DNA of 64,000 bases from Aedoeadaptatus ivorii. GTDB taxonomy: Bacteria > Bacillota > Clostridia > Tissierellales > Peptoniphilaceae. The number at the start of each line of letters is the position of its first letter. The first letter of the stretch is position 1. Shown piece by piece: positions 52,833-62,370 of this stretch. The stretch lies in NCBI RefSeq assembly GCF_030815095.1, contig NZ_JAUSWF010000003.1, forward strand, positions 62,001-126,000, given 5' to 3'. The notes beneath the pieces are model-generated. The model had not been told where the DNA came from and searched no databases. It saw only the letters and a program-made list of their open reading frames with translations. A program made the position numbers and the translations under genes.

Positions 52833-54002
52833 TTATCCGCCGATCAGCATAAACAAAAAGTGTGCCACCACGCCGGCGACGATGCCGCCTATGGTGTGGG
52901 ACAAAATCGCCTTGCCCGCGAGTTCGCGGGAGTCGAGCGCGTCCATCATGCCGATATGCGTACTCAAATATCCCGACCAGCACATGCCCATGGCGGTAAA
53001 GACCGCGATGTCGTTGGGAAGCGCCGCGCCGGTTTCGATAAAATTCGGCACCAGCGAGATAGCAGCGCCCACGGCGCCCAGCGCCGTAATGGGAAACGCG
53101 ATGGCTTCGGGGGATCGGAATCCGAACAAGGGCTCGAAGATAAACTGCAGCTTTTCGCCGAGGAAGGGCAAAAACTCGACGCCTTCGTAGGCGGCGCCGG
53201 TGTAGACGCCGTTTTCGCCGGGCCCGAAGGTGATCATCATGACGAAAGTACAGACGATCAGCACGCCGGGGATAATCGACATCCCCATTTCTACGCCGGT
53301 CTTTCCCCCTTCCAAGAGGGCATCCAGCGTTCGTTGAAAGTAGTTGCCCTCGCGGATATAGCGAAATTCCCCTTGGGATTCGAGATCTTCGGTCTGCATT
53401 TCTACGTCAAAGGGTTCTTCGGCCTCGGCGCCGTAGAACTTCTTGGTTTGGGCGAGCATCAGGCGAACGCTCACCACCGAGCCGACAATCGCCCCCACAT
53501 TCCCGAGTATCGCCGGCAAGATAAATTCCTTACCCTGGGCGATCATAAAGGTGGTTACGATCAAACCCATGCCGAACGCGGTGCCCAAATTGCACATCGC
53601 CGGAACCTGGTATTTCTTAAAGTATTGGGTAAACGTCTTGTCCTTTGCAAAAGATATGATTGCCGGATTGTCCGATAGATATGTCGCGATAGCGCCGGTG
53701 ATACTGGCTCCCGGAAGGCCCCATACCGGTTTCATCAAAGGGGCAAAGATCTTGTTGATCAAGGCGATCGCGCCGTATTCGGAAAGGACGCCGCTGATGG
53801 CGCCGGCCAAAACGGCCATGGCCATAATCAAAAAGACCGTAGAGAGCAGTAAGTCGTGCGCAGTTGCCATCATGGTTTTAAACATCAGCCCCGCGCCCAT
53901 CTTGTTGCCGATCAGGGCGAAGCCGCCGATGAATATAATCAGGAAGACAAAAGTTTCAAGGCCTACCGCCTTTACTTTTTTCCTGCCATGCATGTCATCC
54001 AT
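52833..54002 (-). CDS. Membrane protein of the nucleoside-recognition/CD0519-CD1768 type
   Basis: 389 residues, about eight to ten TM helices. Repeated gate-like segments include LLLSTVFLIMAMAVLAGAIS near 50, PGASITGAIATYLSDNPAIISFA near 97 and IPGVLIVCTFVMMITFGPGEN near 242. The Asn-Pro (DNPAI) and ...GCWSGYLSTHIGMMDALDSR-like motifs match the uncharacterised YjiH/nucleoside-recognition membrane protein group of Clostridia. Probably a transporter or gating protein; substrate is unknown. ATG at 54002 with GGAGGTTAAC upstream. Encoded apart from the importer operon. Confidence 0.8.
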   Translation of the reverse strand: MDDMHGRKKVKAVGLETFVFLIIFIGGFALIGNKMGAGLMFKTMMATAHDLLLSTVFLIMAMAVLAGAISGVLSEYGAIALINKIFAPLMKPVWGLPGASITGAIATYLSDNPAIISFAKDKTFTQYFKKYQVPAMCNLGTAFGMGLIVTTFMIAQGKEFILPAILGNVGAIVGSVVSVRLMLAQTKKFYGAEAEEPFDVEMQTEDLESQGEFRYIREGNYFQRTLDALLEGGKTGVEMGMSIIPGVLIVCTFVMMITFGPGENGVYTGAAYEGVEFLPFLGEKLQFIFEPLFGFRSPEAIAFPITALGAVGAAISLVPNFIETGAALPNDIAVFTAMGMCWSGYLSTHIGMMDALDSRELAGKAILSHTIGGIVAGVVAHFLFMLIGG

Positions 54003-54882
54003 TGTTAACCTCCGTACACTGTTTCCTAGTGTTTCTAATATTCATTTTTTCGATTTGCATTTTTTGCTATTCAATTCGGCAATCAATCTTAAGTATATTA
54101 TAAAGTTTGCCGGGAAATTTGGCAAACGATTTTTCGTTTGTGATTCGTCTTTCAAGGGCAAAAATGTTGAAATTCTGCGGTTTTATTTGCCTAATTTTGT
54201 ATACATAGCACTTCGGCTTGTTTTCATAAGGGAAAACATTTGGGAAACTTTAATATATTGAAAACTTCGTGGCGACGTTCTTGTCGTTGTTCCCCCTACC
54301 CCTTTACGCAAGCCAAATACGGCATTAAAGGCCATTGTGATCGGCACCGAAAGATTTTACCGGCGGCCACTAATATGTGAAATTGTATATTTTATAGTAT
54401 TCGGGAAAATGGAAGTATTTTTCCCCTCGCGTTTTCCCGTCGTTTTCCCAGCCTTCGAGCGAAAAATTTCTACGACTCAAATAATTTTTCTCGATTTTGA
54501 ATCGAATCGAAGGCAAACGGTAATGCACAAGCGAGTTCTGCCGCGCGATGTCTGTGATCGATCTTTTTCGCTTCGGATTTTTGCAGCTATTTCCATTATT
54601 TACGAAAAATCAATTCTATTCCCGAATTATATATTTTAATCTCCCCTGTATTTCGATTTAATTTTTGTTTTATATGCCTTTTACAGCCATTTTGTTCTTT
54701 CTCGGCATTTCCTGCGAAATCCGCTTCGCTTTTCGCGTCAGATTGTATATAATGTTTTCGAGGAAAGGTGAACTCACACTGACAACGTTTTCATCATTTG
54801 CCTAAAGAGTTCCCGATCCTGTCGGTTGTACCGACGCACCATTGTTTCGACATTTGTCGACTTGTAGTAAGGAGTGTATATC
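54003..54882. other. 880-nt non-coding region upstream of nifJ
   Basis: The stretch is visibly richer in A/T than the flanking genes and has no convincing frame. The longest (54337-54639) starts at GTG without a ribosome-binding site and has no family pattern. It holds a predicted nifJ promoter (54725-54753), several short hairpins near 54815-54865 (GTCGGttgtaCCGAC; TCGACaaatGTCGA) and repeats of the form TTTTCCC around 54418-54452. Could carry regulatory sites or a small RNA, but nothing specific is recognisable. Confidence 0.5.
54725..54753 (+). promoter_or_regulatory. Predicted promoter of nifJ
   Basis: TATAAT (-10, 54748-54753) with TTCGCT (-35-like) 17 bp upstream; the leader would be about 125 nt and contains two small hairpins. 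Confidence 0.45.
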
Positions 54883-57800
54883 TTGACAAAAGTGTTTAAG
54901 TCTATGGACGGTAACGAAGCGGCGGCTTATGTCTCCTATGCGTTTACCGAAGTAGCAGCCATTTACCCCATTACGCCTTCTTCTCCCATGGCGGCGCTCG
55001 TGGACAGCTGGTCCGCCGACGGTAAGAAGAACCTGTTCGATCAGGAAGTTCGCCTCGTCGAAATGCAGGCGGAAAGCGGCGCTGTTGCAGCATTGCACGG
55101 TTCTTTGGAAGCCGGCGCGTTGACGACTACATATACGGCATCTCAAGGTCTCGCCCTGATGATCCCGACTATGTTCCGTACGGCGGGCTCCCTCTACCCC
55201 GGCGTTATGCACGTCGCTTCCCGTACCCTGGGTTCCCACGTGCTCTCGATTTACGGCGACCATTCCGACGTTATGGCCACCCGCCAATCCGGTTGGGCTA
55301 TGCTCTCTTCCGGCAATGTGCAAGAAGTCATGAACCTCGGCGGTATCGCCCACTTGGCGGCCATCGAATCGAGCGTTCCCTTTATGCATTTCTTCGACGG
55401 ATTCCGTACCTCTCACGAAATCCAAAAGGTCGAAGTGATGGACTACGAAGACCTGCGCGATATGCTCAATATCGAGGCGCTGGAACGCTTTAAGTCCAAT
55501 TCGATGAACCCCGAACGCCCCAAACAAAGAGGGATCGTACAAAACCCCGATACCTATTTCCAATCCAGAGAATCCATTAACGTATTCTACAACGCCATCC
55601 CCGGCATCGTAGAAAAATATATGAACAAGGTCAACGAACTCAAGGGCACGGACTACCGCCTGTTCAACTACTACGGCGCGGACGATGCGGAATATGTCAT
55701 CGTCGGTATGGGTTCGGTCAGCGGTCTGGTACAAGACACCGTCGACGAACTAAACGCCAACGGACAAAAGACGGGTTACCTGCAAGTACACCTCTATCGT
55801 CCGTTCTCTCGCCAACACTTCTTAAACGAACTGCCCGAAGGCATCAAGCGCATCGCCGTGATCGACCGCACCAAGGAACCCGGCGCGCGCGATCCGCTGT
55901 ATCTCGACGTGGTCGGCGCATTCGCCAATGTCGAAAACGCACCGGAAATCTACGGCGGCCGCTACGGTCTCTCCTCCAAGGACGTGGACCACGCACAGAT
56001 CAAGGCGATCTTCGACAATCTGATGCAAAACGAAGTCAAAGACGACTTTACCGTAGGCATCGTAGACGACGTGACCTATCTGTCCCTCCCCGTGGACGAC
56101 AGCTATGTCATCGACAATCCCAAGATCATCAACTGCAAGTTCTGGGGTCTGGGTGGCGACGGTACCGTAGGCGCCAACAAAAACTCCATTAAGATCATCG
56201 GCGACAATACCGATATGTACGTACAGGCGTATTTCGAATACGACGCCAAGAAGACCGGCGGTATTACGAAATCCAATCTACGCTTCGGCCACGAACCCAT
56301 TCGCAACAGCAATGTGGTCAAAAACGGCGACTTTATCGCTTGCCACAACCAAAGCTATATGACCCGCTACGACATCGTAGACGAAGTGCGTCCCGGCGGC
56401 GTATTCCTGCTGAACACGAACTGGGACGATGCGGCATTGGAAACCCACCTCCCCAACAAGGTGAAGAAGTACATCGCCGAAAACGACGTACAGTTCTATA
56501 CCATCAACGCGGTGGCACTCGCGGAAGAAATCGGTTTGGGTCGACGCACCAACACCATTTTGCAATCGGCATTCTTTAAACTCGCCGAAATCATCCCCAT
56601 GGACGAAGCCGAACGCCTGATGAAGGAATTCGCCGAAAAGTCCTACGGCAACAAGGGCGAAAAGATCGTCAATATGAACTTTAAGGCCATCGAAAGCGGC
56701 TACCAAAACCTCCACAAGGTCGAAATTCCCGCTTCCTGGAAGGACCTCGAAGTCGAAGAAAAGAAGGTCGACGAAACCCTTTCCGACTACGTACGCAATA
56801 TGATGATGCCCATCACCGAACTACACGGCGACGATCTGCCGATCTCGGCGTTCAAGGGCTATGAATCCGGATTTATCCCCTTGGGTACGTCCAAATACGA
56901 AAAACGCGGCATCGCCGTGCGCGTACCCCGCTGGAAGGAAGAAAACTGTATTCAATGTAACCAATGTTCCTTCGTCTGCCCCCACGCGGCAATCCGTCCC
57001 TTCCTCTCCAATAAGGAAGAAGTAGAAAACGCACCCGAAGGATTCCGTTCCGTTCCCGCCAAGGGCTTTAAGGAATATGAATTTACCATCCAAGTCGATC
57101 CCCTCGACTGTACCGGATGCGGCAACTGCGTAGAGACCTGCCCCGCCAAGGAAAAGGCGCTGGAATTCCACGATCTCGAATCGCAAATGCCCGAACAAGA
57201 AAACTGGGATTACGCACTGACCCTTTCCCATAAGGAAAACCCGATGGACAAATTTACCATCAAGGGCAGCCAATTCGAACAACCCTTGCTCGAATTCTCC
57301 GGCGCCTGCGCGGGTTGCTCCGAGTCCCCCTATGCGAAACTTCTGACCCAACTCTTCGGCGACAGAATGTATATCGCAAACGCGACGGGATGTTCCCAAG
57401 CCTGGGGCTGCGCATTCCCCATCGCACCCTACACCACCAACCACCTGGGCCACGGTCCCGCATGGTCGAACCTCCTGTTCGAAAACAACGCGGAATTCTG
57501 CCTCGGTATGTATCTGGCGGTTGGCCAACAACGCGCTAAGATCACCATGGAATTGGAAAAGATCTTGCCCGTCCTAAAAGACGAAGCGGCGAAGAAGACC
57601 ATCCAAGACTGGATCGACAATATTAACGAAGGCGAAGGCACCCGCGAACGCAGCGACGCGGTCGTAGAAACCCTAGAGTCCTTAGACCTCGACGGCGAAG
57701 CCCTGGAAGCCAAAGAATACGTCCTCAAGAACAAAGAACAACTCACCAAGAAATCCTTCTGGATGTACGGCGGCGACGGCTGGGCATACGACATCGGCTA

Positions 57801-58401
57801 CGGCGGATTGGACCACGTCCTCGCAACCGGCGCCGACGTCAACGTACTCGTCGTAGACAACGAACTCTATGCCAACACCGGCGGACAATCCTCCAAGGCA
57901 ACCCCCAAGGGCGCCGTGGTACAATTTGCCGCAGCCGGTAAGAAGACCGCCAAGAAGGACTTGGGTCTGTTGGCCATGAGCTACCGCGACATCTACGTCG
58001 CCAAGGTGGCATTGGGTGCGAATATGAACCACCTGATCAAGGTCATCAAAGAAGCCGAAGCCTACGACGGCCCCTCCTTGATCGTGGCATACTCCCCCTG
58101 TATCAACCACGGCCTCTCGAAGGGCATGGCATTCGCCACCAAACAACAAAAAGAAGCGGTCGAGTCCAACTACTGGCAACTCTACCACTACAACCCCGAA
58201 CTCATCGCAAAGGGCGAAAATCCCTTTATTATGGATTCCAAGGAACCCAATAAGTCCTACCGCGAATTCCTGATGAGCGAAGTCCGCTATGCATCGCTGT
58301 TGCGTCGTTCCCCCGAGGAAGGCGAAGAGCTTCTGGATGCTTCCGAAGAAGATGCAAAGCAAACCTACAAACGCTATAAAGACCTGGCGGAAGAAAAATA
58401 A
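54883..58401 (+). CDS. nifJ: Pyruvate:ferredoxin (flavodoxin) oxidoreductase
   Basis: 1172 residues, single-chain PFOR, which converts pyruvate and CoA to acetyl-CoA, CO2 and reduced ferredoxin using TPP. Domain I starts SMDGNEAAAYVSYAFTEVA near 6. The two-cluster ferredoxin domain has CIQCNQCSFVCPHAA near 690 and CTGCGNCVETCPAKEKAL near 745; the proximal cluster and TPP domain start CAGCSESPYAKLLTQLFG near 810, with GGDGWAYDIGYGGLDHV near 960. The TTG at 54883 is preferred because AAGGAG is eight bases upstream; an earlier GTG overlaps that site. Followed by a palindromic terminator. Confidence 0.95.
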   Translation: MTKVFKSMDGNEAAAYVSYAFTEVAAIYPITPSSPMAALVDSWSADGKKNLFDQEVRLVEMQAESGAVAALHGSLEAGALTTTYTASQGLALMIPTMFRTAGSLYPGVMHVASRTLGSHVLSIYGDHSDVMATRQSGWAMLSSGNVQEVMNLGGIAHLAAIESSVPFMHFFDGFRTSHEIQKVEVMDYEDLRDMLNIEALERFKSNSMNPERPKQRGIVQNPDTYFQSRESINVFYNAIPGIVEKYMNKVNELKGTDYRLFNYYGADDAEYVIVGMGSVSGLVQDTVDELNANGQKTGYLQVHLYRPFSRQHFLNELPEGIKRIAVIDRTKEPGARDPLYLDVVGAFANVENAPEIYGGRYGLSSKDVDHAQIKAIFDNLMQNEVKDDFTVGIVDDVTYLSLPVDDSYVIDNPKIINCKFWGLGGDGTVGANKNSIKIIGDNTDMYVQAYFEYDAKKTGGITKSNLRFGHEPIRNSNVVKNGDFIACHNQSYMTRYDIVDEVRPGGVFLLNTNWDDAALETHLPNKVKKYIAENDVQFYTINAVALAEEIGLGRRTNTILQSAFFKLAEIIPMDEAERLMKEFAEKSYGNKGEKIVNMNFKAIESGYQNLHKVEIPASWKDLEVEEKKVDETLSDYVRNMMMPITELHGDDLPISAFKGYESGFIPLGTSKYEKRGIAVRVPRWKEENCIQCNQCSFVCPHAAIRPFLSNKEEVENAPEGFRSVPAKGFKEYEFTIQVDPLDCTGCGNCVETCPAKEKALEFHDLESQMPEQENWDYALTLSHKENPMDKFTIKGSQFEQPLLEFSGACAGCSESPYAKLLTQLFGDRMYIANATGCSQAWGCAFPIAPYTTNHLGHGPAWSNLLFENNAEFCLGMYLAVGQQRAKITMELEKILPVLKDEAAKKTIQDWIDNINEGEGTRERSDAVVETLESLDLDGEALEAKEYVLKNKEQLTKKSFWMYGGDGWAYDIGYGGLDHVLATGADVNVLVVDNELYANTGGQSSKATPKGAVVQFAAAGKKTAKKDLGLLAMSYRDIYVAKVALGANMNHLIKVIKEAEAYDGPSLIVAYSPCINHGLSKGMAFATKQQKEAVESNYWQLYHYNPELIAKGENPFIMDSKEPNKSYREFLMSEVRYASLLRRSPEEGEELLDASEEDAKQTYKRYKDLAEEK

Positions 58402-58418
58402 TCGCAACGCGCGACACA

Positions 58419-58449
58419 CAAAAGCGACATGGCAACATGTCGCTTTTGT
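58419..58449. terminator. Bidirectional terminator after nifJ
   Basis: AAAAGCGACAT-ggcaac-ATGTCGCTTTT; also ends the minus-strand OYE gene. Confidence 0.85.
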
Positions 58450-58478
58450 ATGCGCAAAATGCGCGTATTTCGTTTTTC

Positions 58479-59420
58479 TTACACGCCCCAGTCGGGGTTC
58501 TTCAAAAAGGCGCGGCTCACGCCGATCAGATCCGCCTTCTCGGTGGCGAGAAGCGCCTCGGCATCCTCCGGCGTCTGTACCCCGCCGGTCAGAAGAACGG
58601 GGGTGGTGACAGCCGCCTTTGTCTGTGCGGTTAAATCGGAAAACCAACCCGGTTCGCTATGGCCCGGCCGCGTATAGCCGTTCATGCCGCCGGTCATATC
58701 CAACAGATCCGCCCCCGCCGCTTCAAAGCGCTTGGCGGCCTCCACGCCGTCTGCGATCTCGGTGCCGCCGTCTTCGAAGTCCAATCCGCCGATCCGCACC
58801 GCCACGGGAAAATTTCCCAGCGCTTCTTTGACGGCAGAAAATACCTCGAGGGGATAGGCGAGTCGATCCTCGCCGTAGCTGTCGCGCCGCTTATTCACCA
58901 ACGGCGAGAAAAACTGGTTCAGCAAAAAGCCGTGGGCGACGTGCACCTCTACCCCGTCGTAGCCCGCCTTTTCGGCGCGGAGAGCCGCTTCGACGAACTT
59001 TTCCTGTACGCGCGCCATATCGCTCGCGTTCATCTCGCGTACGCCGTCTTCTGCCGAGGGGCCGATCAAAGGCACAGGCGGCGTCGCGAGCTTCGACTTT
59101 CTGCCCGCGTGGTTCAGCTGCACAAAGATTTTGTGATCGCCTGCTTCCGACTGCATGGCGTCGATCAAGCGCTTGTGGGAATCGATCGCCCCGTCTTCTG
59201 CCAAAGACATCTGCTTCGGCGACACCTGACCGGCGCGTTCCACATAATTGTGCTCGATGATATAGAGCCCGAACAGCGGATTTTTTGCACATTTTCTATA
59301 AAATTCCACCGCCGATGCGCCGATCTTTCCGTCTTCCGCGCCCTCCGATGCCATGGGCGGCATTACGATGCGCGTGGGGATCTTTACGCCCGCTTGTATG
59401 CTTGTTTCGATATACTGCAT
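58479..59420 (-). CDS. Old Yellow Enzyme-family NADH:flavin oxidoreductase
   Basis: 313 residues, an FMN-dependent TIM barrel without the extra iron-sulfur and NAD domains of the 2,4-dienoyl-CoA reductases. N-terminal RIVMPPMASEG near 16, the substrate-anion-binding FVQLNHAGRKSKLATP near 98, VEVHVAHGFLLNQFFSPLVN near 160 and the FMN phosphate loop TGGVQTPEDAEALLATEKADLIGVSRAFLKNP near 280. It reduces activated alkenes; the natural substrate is unknown. ATG at 59420 with AGGAGGAACT upstream. Single-gene unit. Confidence 0.9.
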   Translation of the reverse strand: MQYIETSIQAGVKIPTRIVMPPMASEGAEDGKIGASAVEFYRKCAKNPLFGLYIIEHNYVERAGQVSPKQMSLAEDGAIDSHKRLIDAMQSEAGDHKIFVQLNHAGRKSKLATPPVPLIGPSAEDGVREMNASDMARVQEKFVEAALRAEKAGYDGVEVHVAHGFLLNQFFSPLVNKRRDSYGEDRLAYPLEVFSAVKEALGNFPVAVRIGGLDFEDGGTEIADGVEAAKRFEAAGADLLDMTGGMNGYTRPGHSEPGWFSDLTAQTKAAVTTPVLLTGGVQTPEDAEALLATEKADLIGVSRAFLKNPDWGV

Positions 59421-59465
59421 AGTTCCTCCTTCAAAATTCGCGATTCCCTATACCTATACCCAAAC

Positions 59466-59492
59466 AAAAAGAACCGGCCCTCGCCGGTTCTT
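59466..59492 (-). terminator. Terminator after the copper-amine-oxidase-N protein gene
   Basis: AAGAACCGG-cgaggg-CCGGTTCTT with T run on the minus strand. Confidence 0.82.
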
Positions 59493-59497
59493 TCGTC

Positions 59498-60280
59498 TTA
59501 TTTGCCTACCCGCACCGTCATCAGAATATCGTCGATCTTTGCGGTGGCCTTCTCATACTTCTTTTGCAGTGCCTCGCTCTTTGCCATATGGGGATCGCCG
59601 CGGAAGTCGGCGCCGTAATAGAGGCCGTCTTTTTCGCCCAACAGCATGGGCGAATTATTCCATTCGCGCATCGGATGCTCTGCGCGAGAGAGGCTAAAGA
59701 GGAAGCCGTCGCCGCCATCGCGATTGGATTTTTCAAAAAACGCAACCTCTTTATCTGACACTTCGTAGACAATCTCTACGTCTGCATCCGCGGGCAGAGC
59801 AAAGGACATATCCACTTCCTTTACATAGATCCGCTTGTCCGCCGCCACGTCCTTTTGCGGATAGGCACCCACGGTGACGATGCGCTCGTCTGCGATCCAC
59901 CGCACGGGCAGTTTCGTCGCCTTCCCCAAGTAGAGGGCGGGTACATAGGTGCGATCTTTGTCGAGATAGGGCGCCACATCCATGGCTTCAGTGTTTCCGT
60001 TATGGCGATAGGATTTCGCGCCGATTTGCATTGTAACCGCTTCGCTTCCTTTCGTCATGGTGACTTCTTTCTTCGCCTGGTCCCATTGTACCGTGTATCC
60101 CAGCTCTTCGGTGACCGCCCGCAGGGGCAGAAAAGTGCGATCTTCGCGAATCACCGCTTTTTGCCCCTCTTCCTGCATCGACTTACCGCTCACAAAAATC
60201 GTTACGGGTCGAGCGCCCTGGGCAAACGCCGCCGACGGGAGCAAGAGCAGACACAATACCAATGCCGCCAATTTTTTCAT
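59498..60280 (-). CDS. Secreted copper-amine-oxidase-N-terminal-domain protein
   Basis: 260 residues. A signal peptide (KKLAALVLCLLLLPSAAFA) is followed by two repeats of the copper-amine-oxidase-like domain (IREDRTFLPLRAVTEELGY near 45 and KDRTYVPALYLGKATKLPV near 100), a fold common in clostridial cell-surface proteins and not itself catalytic. The C-terminal half (about 130-260) has no recognisable domain. The ATG at 60280 has GGAGGTATTT upstream; the frame opens four codons earlier. Confidence 0.82.
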   Translation of the reverse strand: MKKLAALVLCLLLLPSAAFAQGARPVTIFVSGKSMQEEGQKAVIREDRTFLPLRAVTEELGYTVQWDQAKKEVTMTKGSEAVTMQIGAKSYRHNGNTEAMDVAPYLDKDRTYVPALYLGKATKLPVRWIADERIVTVGAYPQKDVAADKRIYVKEVDMSFALPADADVEIVYEVSDKEVAFFEKSNRDGGDGFLFSLSRAEHPMREWNNSPMLLGEKDGLYYGADFRGDPHMAKSEALQKKYEKATAKIDDILMTVRVGK

Positions 60281-60449
60281 AAATACCTCCATATTTATGA
60301 CGCGGTGCGAAAATGCCGCAAAAGGTCGCTCCGTACCTTTCGTTTCGCCCGCCGTCGTATGTAAATAGATATTGCTTTCTCTAATACTTTACCATTTTTT
60401 TTTGATAAAGCAAGCGTATTCCCCATTCTTTACAAAATCTTATTCTTTG

Positions 60450-60477
60450 CGCCAAAAAAGGCGACCCCATGGCCGCC
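60450..60477 (-). terminator. Terminator of the cyclopropane synthase gene
   Basis: AAGGCGG-ccatggggt-CGCCTT followed by T6 on the minus strand, directly abutting the stop at 60478. Confidence 0.75.
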
Positions 60478-61671
60478 TTATCGGAACATATATTCCCGCG
60501 TCAGGGGACGCTCGTTGTCCGCGCCCTTTTCGATCAAATACTGGCATACGTCGAGCTTGCCCGCCTCGAAGATAGCGGCGCAGGCCTGCAGATAAATGTC
60601 CCACATGCGCATAAACTTTTCGCCCATCTCCTCTTCGATCTCGTCCCAATGGCGATGAAACCGCCGGCACCATTCCTCCAATGTCAGCTGATAGTGGCGC
60701 CGCAGGCTCTCCATATCGATCAGATGCAGCCGAAGTTTTCCCAAGGGGGCGACGATTTCGGCGATGGCGGGGATATAGCCGCCGGGAAAGATGTATTTGT
60801 TGAGGAAGGAATTCTTGCCCATATCGGGATCGTCGGGATCGCGCTGGCCGCTGATGCCGTGGATCAACGCGAGCCCCTTGTCGGCGAGCATGCGGTCGAT
60901 GCTCTCGAAGTATTCGTAGAGGTTTTCCTTCCCCACGTGCTCGAACATGCCGACGCTCACGATTTTGTCGAATGTCTTGCCCTTCGCGGCGATATCCCGA
61001 TAATCGGCCAAAAAGACCTGTACCCGATCGGAAAGGCCTTCCTGTTCGATGCGCTCGGTGGCGAGCTTTTGCTGCTCTTCGCTTAAGGTACAGCCGTAGG
61101 CGCGAATGGGGTAGGTCTGTGCCGCTCGAATAATGAGATTGCCCCAGCCGCAGCCGATATCCAGCAGCGTATCGCCTTCTTTTAGGCGCAACTTTTCGAG
61201 AATGTGGTCGATCTTCTGCAGCTGCGCGTCCTCGAGGCTGTCGCTTTCTTTTTTGAAGTAGGCACAGGAATAGGTCATGCTCTCGTCGAGCCACAGTTCG
61301 TAGAAGTCGTTCCCGATGTCGTAATGGTAGGCGATTTCTTCTTTGGATTCCGCTTTGCCGTGCCCCTGCAGAAACTTGAGCATTTTATATTCCTTGCTCT
61401 CCATAAAGCTGTCGTCGTTGGCAAACAGCGAACGCATCAAATTTTGCAGGGAGCCTTCGATCTCTATATCGCCGTCCATATAGGCTTCGGCGAGGGTCAA
61501 AGAAAAGTCTTTGCGCGCCTTGTTCAGATCGAGGGGCGCCTTAAAGTGGATGGCGATCTCCGCCTCGCCCGTACCCAAGAAGGACTTCGTTCCGTCCCAA
61601 TAGCGGATCTGTGCCGGGATGGTGATCGAACGCTTGAGTACTTCGTCGTAAATCTTCACCGTCGGTTTCAT
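60478..61671 (-). CDS. cfa: Cyclopropane-fatty-acyl-phospholipid synthase
   Basis: 397 residues. Methylates unsaturated acyl chains in membrane phospholipids using SAM. The N-terminal lipid-binding region (about 1-110) is followed by IAYHYDIGNDFYELWLDES near 118, the SAM-binding LLDIGCGWGNLIIRAAQTY near 168 and GMFEHVGKENLYEYFESIDR near 235, and the bicarbonate-site-like FPGGYIPAIAEI near 295. ATG at 61671 with GGAGGATAT. It is the gene downstream of the rubredoxin, ended by a terminator. Confidence 0.95.
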   Translation of the reverse strand: MKPTVKIYDEVLKRSITIPAQIRYWDGTKSFLGTGEAEIAIHFKAPLDLNKARKDFSLTLAEAYMDGDIEIEGSLQNLMRSLFANDDSFMESKEYKMLKFLQGHGKAESKEEIAYHYDIGNDFYELWLDESMTYSCAYFKKESDSLEDAQLQKIDHILEKLRLKEGDTLLDIGCGWGNLIIRAAQTYPIRAYGCTLSEEQQKLATERIEQEGLSDRVQVFLADYRDIAAKGKTFDKIVSVGMFEHVGKENLYEYFESIDRMLADKGLALIHGISGQRDPDDPDMGKNSFLNKYIFPGGYIPAIAEIVAPLGKLRLHLIDMESLRRHYQLTLEEWCRRFHRHWDEIEEEMGEKFMRMWDIYLQACAAIFEAGKLDVCQYLIEKGADNERPLTREYMFR

Positions 61672-61737
61672 ATATCCTCCTCCAAAAAAATGCAGATGCA
61701 GGGCTTCGGCGACATCACGCGCCGAAGCCGTATATAG

Positions 61738-61762
61738 GAAAAACGAGCCTTTCAGCTCGTCT
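61738..61762 (-). terminator. Terminator after the rubredoxin gene
   Basis: GACGAGCT-gaaa-GGCTCGTT followed by T-rich sequence on the minus strand, next to the rubredoxin stop. Confidence 0.7.
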
Positions 61763-61764
61763 TC

Positions 61765-61941
61765 TCAGTCTTCCATTTTTACGAACATCCACTTGCTGGT
61801 GCCGCATTTGGGGCAGGTCCAGTCGTCGGGCAGCTCCGCAAAGGGAACGCCCGGCTCGATGCCGTATTCCGGTACGCCTTTTTTCGGGTCATAAATGTAG
61901 CCGCAGGGTTTGCATTGGTAGCGGCTCATGTCCTTTTCCAT
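61765..61941 (-). CDS. Rubredoxin
   Basis: 58 residues; too short for most gene finders' default cut-offs but unmistakable. It has the two CxxC iron ligands in [12 protein letters not shown] near 8-18 and [12 protein letters not shown] near 41-50, with [15 protein letters not shown] between them, which is the full rubredoxin consensus. The ATG at 61941 follows GGAGGAGCG; a second ATG lies four codons in. Rubredoxin is the usual donor to superoxide reductase (7702-8058) and to rubredoxin-oxidising peroxidases. It sits between the rhodanese gene and the cyclopropane synthase gene on the minus strand, with its own terminator. Confidence 0.95.
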   Translation of the reverse strand: MEKDMSRYQCKPCGYIYDPKKGVPEYGIEPGVPFAELPDDWTCPKCGTSKWMFVKMED

Positions 61942-62016
61942 CGCTCTCCTCCTTCCTATATTCTACGGGGTACATACCCCCGGTGTCCGCGATATATGCG
62001 GATCGCCGCGATTTTG

Positions 62017-62370
62017 TTATTTTTCTAAGGGGCCGTGATAGGCATTCATGCCGTCTTTTACATTGACGCAGCGGTAGCCGTGGGCCATCAGTTCCTTACA
62101 CGCCTTGATGCTCCTGCCGCCGGCGGCACAGATCACATAGACCTTCTCCTCCCGGGGAATTTCGTCCATGCGTTCCTGTACCCTAGGGAGCGGCATTTTT
62201 ACCGCCCCCGGAATGATGCCCTCGGCGTGTTCGTCGGGATTTCTCACGTCCAAGATGTATCGGTCTTCGCCGTCCGCCAGTTCGTCGGCGGTGGTAGACT
62301 CAATCCCGGACGATGCGATCCGGAAAATTGGCTGCAAAATATACGAAAGAACCGTCCAGATTTTTGACAT
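62017..62370 (-). CDS. Single-domain rhodanese-like protein
   Basis: 117 residues. After a hydrophobic N-terminal segment (MSKIWTVLSYILQPIFRIA) the rhodanese domain has ADELADGEDRYILDVRNPDE near 28-47, and active-site Cys in YVICAAGGRSIKACKELMA near 79. The ATG at 62370 lies 71 bases inside the upstream CoA-disulfide reductase gene but has AGAGGGG at proper distance, so the overlap seems real. Probably a sulfur transferase working with that reductase. Its sequence resembles, but is not a copy of, the fused rhodanese domain. Confidence 0.82.
   Translation of the reverse strand: MSKIWTVLSYILQPIFRIASSGIESTTADELADGEDRYILDVRNPDEHAEGIIPGAVKMPLPRVQERMDEIPREEKVYVICAAGGRSIKACKELMAHGYRCVNVKDGMNAYHGPLEK

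Noticed and set aside
54337..54639. 100-codon frame upstream of nifJ
   Set aside because: GTG start without a ribosome-binding site, no recognisable protein pattern.
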